Assembly: GCF_963974575.1 (NCBI RefSeq)
Contig: NZ_CAXBBQ010000001.1
Location: 248,001-312,000, forward strand
Reading direction: 5' to 3'
Source: Sphingosinicella sp963974575
GTDB taxonomy: Bacteria > Pseudomonadota > Alphaproteobacteria > Sphingomonadales > Sphingomonadaceae
Length of the DNA: 64,000 nt
Position 1 is the stretch's first letter, and the number at the start of each line of letters is the position of its first letter. Shown piece after piece: positions 46,534 to 53,804 of this stretch. The notes beneath the pieces were generated by a model, which was not told where the DNA came from, made no database searches, and saw only the letters and a program-made list of their open reading frames with translations. Both the position numbers and the translations under genes were made by a program.

Positions 46534-46554
46534 AAAGTCGCGCGGGACGACTTT
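46534..46554 (-). terminator. Terminator of the 46568-47062 lipoprotein gene
   Basis: On the minus strand: AAAGTCG, loop TCCCGCG, CGACTTT, then TT. It lies 14 bp beyond the stop codon of the lipoprotein gene. Confidence 0.7.
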
Positions 46555-46567
46555 CCGTGAAGGCGCG

Positions 46568-47062
46568 TTAGCGGCTCAGCGCCGAGCGAAGCCGGGCGAA
46601 GGCTTCGAGATGACGCGCCCGATCGGCCTCGGCAGCCTCTCGCAGCGCCGCGCCCGATTCGGAGCCTGCCAGCGCCTCGGCAACCTCCGCAAACGGCGCC
46701 GCTGCGCGTTCGAGCCGGCTGAGCTGCAGTTCTGCTGCCGCCCACGCGCTTTCGCCCGCTTCGGCACTGGCGGCCGCCGCTACCGCGCTCTCCGCAGCCT
46801 TCAGCGTATCGGCCCATGCACCCCGCGCTACCGACAGGCGCGCTTCGAGCGTGGGAAGATCGGGCGCGGGCGTTGAAACCGCCGGCGGCGGCGCGGCAAC
46901 GCAGGGACGCGCTCCAGCCGGCGCCGATTCGGCCGCAGGGCCGCACGGCGCATTCGGCGATCCCGGCACGCGCGCCAGCGATGGCCATTCGCCGCCACGG
47001 TCCGCGCAGGCGCCGAGCATCAGGGAAACGGCCAGAAAAGCCGGGAAAGCAAGGTATCGCAT
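46568..47062 (-). CDS. Predicted lipoprotein with Ala-rich helices
   Basis: A 164-residue protein. The signal 'AFLAVSLMLGACADRGG' contains a lipobox with Cys19, followed by a Pro/Ala linker and a long Ala/Glu/Arg-rich helical region (residues 70-160), probably coiled coil. No family is recognised. The ATG at 47062 is chosen because the signal peptide starts there. It has its own terminator. Confidence 0.72.
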   Translation of the reverse strand: MRYLAFPAFLAVSLMLGACADRGGEWPSLARVPGSPNAPCGPAAESAPAGARPCVAAPPPAVSTPAPDLPTLEARLSVARGAWADTLKAAESAVAAAASAEAGESAWAAAELQLSRLERAAAPFAEVAEALAGSESGAALREAAEADRARHLEAFARLRSALSR

Positions 47063-47179
47063 CGCGGCGGGACGATAGAGATGCCGCCCCTCAGCCGCAA
47101 GCGCGCGCAAACCGCCACGACAGTGCAAACACGGGCTTGAACACGATGCGCGAGGCGACTATGTAGCGCCCTCCCGTGC

Positions 47180-47256
47180 GCGCCCGTAGCTCAGCTGGAT
47201 AGAGCATCAGACTACGAATCTGAGGGTCGGACGTTCGAATCGTTCCGGGCGCGCCA
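47180..47256 (+). tRNA. tRNA-Arg (anticodon ACG)
   Basis: A 77-nt tRNA with encoded CCA. Acceptor stem GCGCCCG/CGGGCGC. The anticodon stem TCAGA/TCTGA encloses loop CTACGAA with anticodon ACG, expected to be edited to ICG and to read CGU, CGC and CGA. Confidence 0.96.
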
Positions 47257-47277
47257 AATTTCTCTTTTTTTGTTGTG

Positions 47278-47560
47278 CCTCAGGCGCCGGGCGGCCGCAT
47301 CCGCGGCCTTGGCTCTCCTCGCATAAGCTCGGGCGGCCGGTCGGCCTTGCGAACGAGTTCGGGTTTTTGTCCCTCAGGCGCCGGGCGGGTTTGTTTGTTG
47401 TCCCTCAAGCGCCGGGCGGCGACATCCGTCGCCTTGGCTTCCTCGCATAAGCTCGGGCGGCCAGTCGGCCTTGCGAACAAGTTCGGGTTGTTGCCCCTCA
47501 GGCGCCGGGCGGCCGCATCCGCGGCCTTGCGAACCCTGACGGGTTCGGGGGCGCTGCTTT
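47278..47560 (+). repeat. Structured repeat cluster, four copies
   Basis: Four copies of a unit beginning CCTCAGGCGCCGGGCGG: 47278-47370 (full), 47371-47401 (short), 47402-47494 (full), 47495-47560 (partial). A full copy holds a stem with ATCC tetraloop, a GGCC-N4-GGCC stem and a CGAAC-N2-GTTCG palindrome. The first stem is GGCCGC/GCGGCC in copy 1 and GGCGAC/GTCGCC in copy 3, so two base pairs changed together. The cluster fills the gap between tRNA-Arg(ACG) and the UPF0262 gene; I see no gene in it. Confidence 0.8.
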
Positions 47561-47600
47561 CTGACTATCGTGTCGGCGTTTGCCCCGATAAAGCAGCGGC

Positions 47601-48083
47601 ATGGGCGATTACCGCATTCTCGATGTCCAGCTCGACGACCGCACGATTCTGTGGCGGAGCGCGGATATCGAGCAGGAGCGGCGCGTTGCGATCTTCGATC
47701 TGCTTGAAGGCAACAGCTTCCGGCTCGTGACGGCGCGCGGCGCACCGCACGACGGCCCCTACCGGATTCGCCTGCGCGTGGAGGACGGGCGGCTCGCCAT
47801 CGACATCGCGGATAGCGAGAGCGAGCATATTGAAACGATCGTGCTCGCGCTCTCTCCGTTCCGGCGCGTGATCCGCGAGTATTTCGCGGTGTGCGAAAGC
47901 TATTATCAGGCGATTCGGCAATCGACCGCGAGCCAGATTGAAACCGTCGACATGGCACGGCGCGGCATCCACAACGCCGCCGCCGAAACACTGATCGAAC
48001 GGCTGAGCGGCAAGATCGAAGTGGATTTCGACACGGCGCGGCGGCTATTCACATTGATCTGCGTGCTGCACATTCGTGGCTGA
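47601..48083 (+). CDS. UPF0262 family protein
   Basis: A 160-residue cytoplasmic protein with the UPF0262 features: 'RILDVQLDDRTILWRSADIE' and 'ERRVAIFDLLEGNSF', then 'LALSPFRRVIREYFAVCESY' and the C-terminal 'LFTLICVLHIRG'. The family is found in alphaproteobacteria and has no known function. It directly precedes dcd (27 bp). Confidence 0.9.
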   Translation: MGDYRILDVQLDDRTILWRSADIEQERRVAIFDLLEGNSFRLVTARGAPHDGPYRIRLRVEDGRLAIDIADSESEHIETIVLALSPFRRVIREYFAVCESYYQAIRQSTASQIETVDMARRGIHNAAAETLIERLSGKIEVDFDTARRLFTLICVLHIRG

Positions 48084-48110
48084 CGTTTTCTTCGAGAAGG
48101 GCCGGGTTAC

Positions 48111-48665
48111 ATGGCGGTGATGTCCGACAAATGGATTCGCGGGCAGGCGCTTGAGAACCGCATGATCGAGCCGTTCGTGGACAGCCAGCGCCGGGAGGGC
48201 ACGATCAGCTTCGGCCTTTCCTCTTATGGCTATGACGCGCGCGTCGCCGACGAATTCAAGATCTTCACCAACGTTGATTCTGCGGTGGTCGACCCCAAGA
48301 ATTTCGATTCGAACAGCTTCGTCGATCGCAAGACCGATGTGTGCATCATCCCGCCCAATTCGTTCGCGCTTGCCCGCACGGTCGAATACTTCCGGGTGCC
48401 GCGCGACGTGCTCGTCATCTGCCTCGGCAAATCCACCTACGCACGCTGCGGCATCATCGTGAACGTGACGCCGCTCGAACCCGGCTGGGAAGGCCACGTG
48501 ACGCTGGAATTTTCGAACACGACGCCGCTGCCCGCGCGCATCTATGCCAATGAAGGCGCGTGCCAGTTTCTGTTCCTGCAGGGCAACGAGCCGTGCGAAA
48601 CAAGCTATGCCGACCGCGCGGGGAAATACATGGGCCAGCGCGGCGTGACGCTGCCCCGGCTGTGA
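48111..48665 (+). CDS. dcd: dCTP deaminase
   Basis: A 184-residue dCTP deaminase, which makes dUTP for thymidylate synthesis. Family motifs are 'INFGLSSYGYDARVADEF'-type sequence at residues 35-50, 'CLGKSTYARCGIIVNVTPLE' and 'EPGWEGHVTLEFSNTTPLPA' with the catalytic Glu in 'TLEFSN'. Length is normal for the trimeric enzyme. Confidence 0.95.
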   Translation: MAVMSDKWIRGQALENRMIEPFVDSQRREGTISFGLSSYGYDARVADEFKIFTNVDSAVVDPKNFDSNSFVDRKTDVCIIPPNSFALARTVEYFRVPRDVLVICLGKSTYARCGIIVNVTPLEPGWEGHVTLEFSNTTPLPARIYANEGACQFLFLQGNEPCETSYADRAGKYMGQRGVTLPRL

Positions 48666-48669
48666 GGCC

Positions 48670-49551
48670 GTGACCGAGGAACAGACGCGCCGCGGCCTCG
48701 CGGCGGGCGTCGGCGCTTTCCTGATCTGGGGCACGATGCCTCTCTACATTCACATGTTCGCCGGGATTCCCGCAGCGGACGTGCTTGCCCATCGCGTGCT
48801 CTGGGCGTTCGTGCTGCTTGCCTTCGCCGTCGCCGCGCTCAGGGGCTGGCCCCGGCTTCGAATGGCAATGGCCGCGCCGCGCCTGATGCTGATGCTGGCC
48901 GCGAGCGGCGCGCTGATCGCGATCAACTGGCTGATTTATACATGGGCAGTGCTGAACGATCGGGCGCTCGACACGAGCCTCGGCTATTTCATGCAACCGC
49001 TGCTCAACGTCGCCATCGGCGTGCTGCTGCTGAAGGAAGCGTTTCCGCTTCCCAAACGCATCGCGATCGCGCTGGCGGCGATTGGCGTCGGTATCGTCAC
49101 CGTGGTGCACGGATCGCTGCCGTGGGTTTCGATCGGGCTCGCGCTGTCGTTCGGGTTCTACGGTATCATCCGCAAATACACGGCCGTCGATCCGGTGACG
49201 GCGCTCGTCGTGGAAACCGGCTGGCTGGCCCCGGTCGCCGCCGGATGGCTGGCGATGGCGCCGCGCGACGTGTTCGGCCACGGCACGGCCATCGACATCG
49301 CGCTCGTCGGTTCGGGGCTCATCACCATCGTGCCGCTCGGCCTCTTCGGCTATGCGGCGCGGCGGTTGCCGCTCTCTACGATCGGAATGCTTCAGTATCT
49401 GGGGCCTTCGCTCGTGTTTCTCGCCGCCGTCTTCATCCTCGGCGAGCCGCTCGATATCGGCCGCCTCGCCGCCTTCGTCTGCATCTGGGCGGGGCTCGTC
49501 GTCTTCTCGATCGGCGGCTTACGTGCCGCCGCAAATCCCGCTAGACCATAA
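48670..49551 (+). CDS. rarD: RarD/EamA-family permease
   Basis: A 293-residue inner-membrane protein with ten predicted helices of the drug/metabolite transporter superfamily, RarD type. 'RRGLAAGVGAFLIWGTMPLY' and 'LGYFMQPLLNVAIGVLLLKE' are typical. GTG start 4 bp after the dcd stop. Substrate unknown; the name derives from chloramphenicol-sensitivity studies. Confidence 0.88.
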   Translation: MTEEQTRRGLAAGVGAFLIWGTMPLYIHMFAGIPAADVLAHRVLWAFVLLAFAVAALRGWPRLRMAMAAPRLMLMLAASGALIAINWLIYTWAVLNDRALDTSLGYFMQPLLNVAIGVLLLKEAFPLPKRIAIALAAIGVGIVTVVHGSLPWVSIGLALSFGFYGIIRKYTAVDPVTALVVETGWLAPVAAGWLAMAPRDVFGHGTAIDIALVGSGLITIVPLGLFGYAARRLPLSTIGMLQYLGPSLVFLAAVFILGEPLDIGRLAAFVCIWAGLVVFSIGGLRAAANPARP

Positions 49552-49555
49552 CCCC

Positions 49556-50836
49556 ATGGACAAGATCATCATTCGCGGCGGAAGGCCGCTTTCCGGACGC
49601 ATCGCCATCTCGGGCGCGAAGAACGCCGCGCTGACGCTGATGCCCGCGGCGATCCTCACCGAGGAACCGCTGACGCTGCGCAACCTGCCGCGCCTCGCCG
49701 ACGTCGACACGTTCGGCCACCTGCTCAACCAGCATGGCGTCTCGACGATGATCGAGGGCCACCGGCGCGGCGAATTCGGGCGCGTGATGACGATCAAGGC
49801 GGCGCGGCTGACCTCGACGCTCGCGCCCTACGATATCGTGCGCAAGATGCGCGCTTCGGTGCTCGTGCTCGGGCCGCTGCTCGCGCGCGCGGGCGAGGCG
49901 ACCGTGTCGCTGCCCGGCGGCTGCGCGATCGGTAACCGGCCGGTCGACCTGCACCTGAAGGCGATGGAAGCGCTCGGCGCCGAGATCGAAGTGACGTCAG
50001 GCTATGTGAAGGCAACGACCGCGAAGGGCCTCGTCGGCGGGCGCGTCGAATTTCCGATCGTATCGGTGGGCGCCACCGAGAACGCGCTGATGGCCGCCGT
50101 GCTCGCGAAGGGCGAATCGGTGATCGAGAACGCGGCGCGCGAACCCGAAATCGTCGACCTCGCCAACTGCCTCAACGCGATGGGCGCGAAGATCGAGGGG
50201 CACGGCACATCGACGATCCGCGTGCAGGGCCGCACCAGCCTGCACGGCGCGACATATGCGGTGATGCCGGACCGGATCGAGGCGGGGAGCTATGCCTGCG
50301 CAGTCGGGACGGCGGGGGGCGAGGTGGAACTCGTCGGCGCCGATCTCGCCACGCTCGGCGTCGTCGCGGACCGGCTGCGCGATGCAGGGCTGGAGGTCGC
50401 CGCCACGGACGAGGGCGTCCGCGTGAAACGCAACGGGCCGATCCGCGCGATCGATATCGAAACGCAGCCGTTTCCCGGCTTCCCCACCGACATGCAGGCG
50501 CAGTTCATGGCGATGCTGGCGCTGGCCGAGGGCACCAGCCATCTCACCGAAACCATCTTCGAAAACCGCTACATGCACGTGCCCGAACTCGCGCGCATGG
50601 GCGCAGACATCCGCGTTTCGGGGCGCACCGCCGACGTGTACGGCGTCACGAAGCTCACCGGCGCGCAGGTGATGGCGACCGACCTTCGCGCCTCGATGAG
50701 CCTGGTGCTCGCGGGGCTTGCGGCGGAGGGCGAGACGGTGGTGAACCGCATCTATCACCTCGACCGCGGTTACGAGCATCTGGAAGAAAAGCTCTCCGGC
50801 GCGGGCGCCGACATCGAGCGGGTTTCTAGTGACTGA
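49556..50836 (+). CDS. murA: UDP-N-acetylglucosamine 1-carboxyvinyltransferase
   Basis: A 426-residue MurA, the first committed enzyme of peptidoglycan synthesis (adds enolpyruvate to UDP-GlcNAc). The active-site Cys123 lies in 'PGGCAIGNRPVDLHLKAM', the form normally sensitive to fosfomycin, and Lys22 in 'ISGAKNAALTLMPAAIL' is the conserved substrate ligand. 'GFPTDMQAQFMAMLALAEG' is the later signature. Starts 4 bp after rarD. Confidence 0.97.
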   Translation: MDKIIIRGGRPLSGRIAISGAKNAALTLMPAAILTEEPLTLRNLPRLADVDTFGHLLNQHGVSTMIEGHRRGEFGRVMTIKAARLTSTLAPYDIVRKMRASVLVLGPLLARAGEATVSLPGGCAIGNRPVDLHLKAMEALGAEIEVTSGYVKATTAKGLVGGRVEFPIVSVGATENALMAAVLAKGESVIENAAREPEIVDLANCLNAMGAKIEGHGTSTIRVQGRTSLHGATYAVMPDRIEAGSYACAVGTAGGEVELVGADLATLGVVADRLRDAGLEVAATDEGVRVKRNGPIRAIDIETQPFPGFPTDMQAQFMAMLALAEGTSHLTETIFENRYMHVPELARMGADIRVSGRTADVYGVTKLTGAQVMATDLRASMSLVLAGLAAEGETVVNRIYHLDRGYEHLEEKLSGAGADIERVSSD

Positions 50837-51227
50837 GCGGCTGCGGCTGCTGGCGGCGGACGAGGCGGATCTCGAAACGATTTCCGCGCTGGTGCAGGAC
50901 GCCGCCGTGAAGAGCGGCGACATTGCCTATGATGCCAAAGCGCGGCGGCTCGTCATCATCGCCAACCGCTACCGTTGGGAAATCCGGCAGCCTTCACGCG
51001 TGCGCTGCGTGCTGCGGCTCGATTCGCTCACTGGTCTCAAGCGGCGGAACTGGCCATCATCCGACACGGTGCTCGATCTGCTCGCGCTGCGCTGGGAGAA
51101 CGGCGGCATCGAGATCGATTTCGCGGGCGGTGCGGCGCTGCGGGCGGACGCGGAATGCATCGATGTGGAGCTGCACGACCTGAGCGGCCCGTGGGGCGCG
51201 AAACGGACGCCGCGACACCAGCTTTAG
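50829..51227 (+). CDS. DUF2948 family protein
   Basis: A 132-residue protein with GTG start overlapping the end of murA. The pattern 'RLLAADEADLETISALVQDA' followed by 'RRLVIIANRYRWE' and a C-terminal 'LHDLSGPWGAKRTPRHQ' matches DUF2948, which usually follows murA in alphaproteobacteria. Function unknown. Confidence 0.88.
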   Translation: MTERLRLLAADEADLETISALVQDAAVKSGDIAYDAKARRLVIIANRYRWEIRQPSRVRCVLRLDSLTGLKRRNWPSSDTVLDLLALRWENGGIEIDFAGGAALRADAECIDVELHDLSGPWGAKRTPRHQL

Positions 51228-52807
51228 CGCTCAGCGTCCTTGAGCAGCTTGTCGCGCCCGGCGAAGAGCAGCCGGTCTTCCTCCTCGAAACCGCGATACC
51301 AGAGCACGATGCCGTAAGTGGCGAGGATCGCCGGCAGGCCGAGCACGAGTTCCCAGTAGGTAACCAGATAGCGCTGCACGAGAATGCCGACGGCGAAGGC
51401 CGCGCCGGCCGCGAGCAGCATCGGCCAGCGCCAGCCGGAAACCGGTTCGCCGAGCGTGGCGCGCAGCAGCCGCGATTTCACGACCGTTGCGAACAGCCCC
51501 GATGCGAGGAGCGCGGCGGCGGGGGCGATACCGTTCACCGCGGCATTCGGCGATTCGGCAGGAAACAGCTCCCGGAACAGCGGAATAAACAGCAGTGTAA
51601 GGCCGACCTGCACGCCGAGCGTCGCCACGGACAGCATCAGGTTGCGGTGCCGCGCGGTGTAGACGAGACAGGTTTCCGCGACCGCGCCCGTTACGTAGGC
51701 GATTTCAGCGAGCAGCAGCAGGTTGAGGATCATCGTGCCGCTGCCGAAGCCTTCGCCGACAAGATCGAGCACCGCCTCGCCGGTCATGCCGAGCGACAGG
51801 GCGATGCCGATCTGCGCGGCGAGAATCCAGAAACCGACCTGCCGCAGATGCCCGGCGATGACGGCATTGTTCGCCTGCTTGAGGCCATTGGTGATGACCG
51901 GCGCGAGGATCGGATCGAACGTCACCTTGAGCTTTTGCGGCAGCGTGACGACCTGCTGCGCGACATAATAAATGCCGAGCACGGCGGGCGTCGCGAACTG
52001 ACCAAGAATCAGGAGATCGATGCGCCGCGAGGCCCATTCGATGGCGTCAGCCCCCGCGATCGGCAAATTTTCCCGCATCATGCGGAATAGGCGGACGGGG
52101 TGCGGCCGCCAGCCGCGCGGCAAGCCGAACAGACGCACGCACGGTACGATCGATGCGACGAACGCCGCGCCGAGCGAAACCGCATAGGCGATGATCATCG
52201 CGTCGGGCTTCCATTCCGGGATCATCGCGAGCGCAGCGGCGAAAATCGTGAGTACCCATGGCTCGACGATCGAACGTGCGGTGACCGTCGCGCCGACGCG
52301 GTGCCGATAGGCGAGCGCCGCGAGCGTGACGTCAGAACCGACGATGAAGATCGCCGTGAGCGGGAAGATCCTGTCCAGCCCCGAGATCTTGCTGTTGGGG
52401 AAGACGATCTGCGGCAGCGCAATCATGATGAGCGCGCCGATCAGCGACAACATCCACGCGAGCACGAGCCCATCGCCGACGACGTGGCTTTCGGGGCGAT
52501 CGCCCTTGCTGAGTTCCTTGGCGAGGCCGCGCTTGAGGCCGATGGTGGCAAGCGCCGCCATCAACTCCACGATCATCGTGGCATAGGCGAAGCGCCCGAG
52601 CGCCTCCGCGCCGTAGAGCTGACCGGCGATGAACAGGAAAGGCAGGCGCGCCAACAGCCTGAGCACGAACCCGAAGAAGTTCGTGCGTCCGCCCTTCGCG
52701 AGCGCCGCGGTATCCGCGTCGCGCGTCCCGTCTTCCGCCTTTTCGGTCAAACCCGGCGCACCGGGTGGTTCGTCCTCATGGCACCGCTTTAGAGGATCGC
52801 GCGCCAA
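51224..52807 (-). CDS. Polysaccharide/lipid flippase of the MOP superfamily
   Basis: A 527-residue membrane protein with about 12-14 helices, resembling Wzx-type flippases: N-terminal 'FGFVLRLLARLPFLFIAGQL' and 'YGAEALGRFAYATMIVELMA', later 'GIYYVAQQVVTLPQKLKVTF'. These export lipid-linked oligosaccharides across the inner membrane. There are no glycosyltransferases nearby, so the substrate is unknown. It overlaps the convergent DUF2948 gene by 4 bp. Confidence 0.85.
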   Translation of the reverse strand: MARDPLKRCHEDEPPGAPGLTEKAEDGTRDADTAALAKGGRTNFFGFVLRLLARLPFLFIAGQLYGAEALGRFAYATMIVELMAALATIGLKRGLAKELSKGDRPESHVVGDGLVLAWMLSLIGALIMIALPQIVFPNSKISGLDRIFPLTAIFIVGSDVTLAALAYRHRVGATVTARSIVEPWVLTIFAAALAMIPEWKPDAMIIAYAVSLGAAFVASIVPCVRLFGLPRGWRPHPVRLFRMMRENLPIAGADAIEWASRRIDLLILGQFATPAVLGIYYVAQQVVTLPQKLKVTFDPILAPVITNGLKQANNAVIAGHLRQVGFWILAAQIGIALSLGMTGEAVLDLVGEGFGSGTMILNLLLLAEIAYVTGAVAETCLVYTARHRNLMLSVATLGVQVGLTLLFIPLFRELFPAESPNAAVNGIAPAAALLASGLFATVVKSRLLRATLGEPVSGWRWPMLLAAGAAFAVGILVQRYLVTYWELVLGLPAILATYGIVLWYRGFEEEDRLLFAGRDKLLKDAER

Positions 52808-52834
52808 AGTGTGAGTGGATTTGCGCTGCCCGCC

Positions 52835-53518
52835 TCAGCCCAGAATCGCCTGGGCGCGCTCGATGTCCATCATGGCGGCGGCGCGGCTGGCGTGAAAACC
52901 CGCGAACGCGACCTGCTTCATCAGCGGGCCTTCCGAGAGCAGCAGCGCGTCACCGTAGACATCGAGCTGCCCAGCCGCCTGTTCGGCGCGGCGCAGCAGC
53001 GGCTGCACGAGCACCGCCGCAGCGAGGCTGATGTCGCCGTTCTCGGTGCGCGCGAACAGCCGCTCCAGCGCCAGCTTCACCGCGCGGCGTTCGGCATTCG
53101 CCTCCACGATCATCTGCTCTTCCTCGGTAAGCACAGGTCCGGTCGGAACCGGCGGCGGCAGAGCGGCAACCGCCACACGCGCGCGCTCGACCTGCGCCAG
53201 AAGATTGAGTGGCGGCCCCTTCGCGTCGGCAAACACATCGGCCGGGGGAAGATCGGCACCCGCCGAAAGATCCACGGGTTCGGTTTCCATGAGATCGGCG
53301 AGTTCGGCATCGATGTCGAAGGCGGCGACCTGCGAGCTGCCGGTCTCCTTCCGAATCTCTCCCGCAACGCGTTCCACGATGAACGGCTGCATCGCAAGGA
53401 AGGTCAGCACGAACAGCGCCGCCGCGGCCGTGAACAGGCCAGCCAGCATCCAGCGTTCATGCCGCGCGAGCGTGGCGGTCGCCGGAACCGATGGCACGAA
53501 GATGACTTCTGGTTTCAT
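52835..53518 (-). CDS. Single-pass membrane protein, function unknown
   Basis: A 227-residue protein: short cytoplasmic N-terminus, one membrane helix at residues 25-47 ('MLAGLFTAAAALFVLTFLAM'), then a periplasmic, largely helical domain with Pro-rich linker ('ALPPPVPTGPVLTEEEQ') and a C-terminal helix region. I recognise no family. It is divergent from the class A PBP gene, sharing an intergenic region with CtrA-type sites, so a cell-envelope role is possible. Confidence 0.7.
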   Translation of the reverse strand: MKPEVIFVPSVPATATLARHERWMLAGLFTAAAALFVLTFLAMQPFIVERVAGEIRKETGSSQVAAFDIDAELADLMETEPVDLSAGADLPPADVFADAKGPPLNLLAQVERARVAVAALPPPVPTGPVLTEEEQMIVEANAERRAVKLALERLFARTENGDISLAAAVLVQPLLRRAEQAAGQLDVYGDALLLSEGPLMKQVAFAGFHASRAAAMMDIERAQAILG

Positions 53519-53581
53519 GAGCGACCAGCAATGTAATCGATCATGGGAACATCATGGTGAATTATTTCATTGTCGAACAGA

Positions 53582-53597
53582 TTAAGTGATTGTTTAC
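53582..53597 (+). promoter_or_regulatory. CtrA-type site (8 of 9)
   Basis: TTAA-GTGATTG-TTTAC, one base off TTAA-N7-TTAAC. It lies 64 bp from the minus-strand membrane protein start and in the same intergenic region as the perfect site at 53646. Confidence 0.45.
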
Positions 53598-53645
53598 TTC
53601 CGTGTCTTGCGATGCCGAAATGAAACTGTTCCACATCTGAAGTAA

Positions 53646-53661
53646 TTAACATCTTGTTAAC
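53646..53661 (+). promoter_or_regulatory. CtrA-type site (exact consensus)
   Basis: TTAA-CATCTTG-TTAAC is an exact match to the CtrA binding consensus of Caulobacter and relatives. It is 144 bp upstream of the class A PBP start, in a divergent promoter region. Confidence 0.6.
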
Positions 53662-53804
53662 CTCATCTTCAGCGGCAGGAAACGCCCCGGCGCTTCAGGC
53701 TGGCGAAAGGTCGGCGCTGGCAGTCTCTTCGTCGAACGGGTCTTGTTGCCGCCGCGATTGGCGCATACACGGCCCACACGGGGACGGTAACGGATACGCA
53801 CGCC

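Noticed and set aside
46211..46560. RNase P RNA, tmRNA or SRP RNA in the gene-poor region
   Set aside because: None of their conserved sequence blocks (for example the tRNA-like 3' end of tmRNA) could be found on either strand.
47180..47560. Genomic island or prophage attachment at tRNA-Arg(ACG)
   Set aside because: The tRNA is followed by a repeat cluster, but there is no integrase and no second copy of the tRNA 3' end in the window, and core genes resume at once.
47275..47991. Long open frames on both strands across the repeat cluster and the start of the UPF0262 gene
   Set aside because: They translate the GC-rich repeats into low-complexity Arg/Gly/Ala-rich sequence and, on the minus strand, run antisense to a well-recognised gene.
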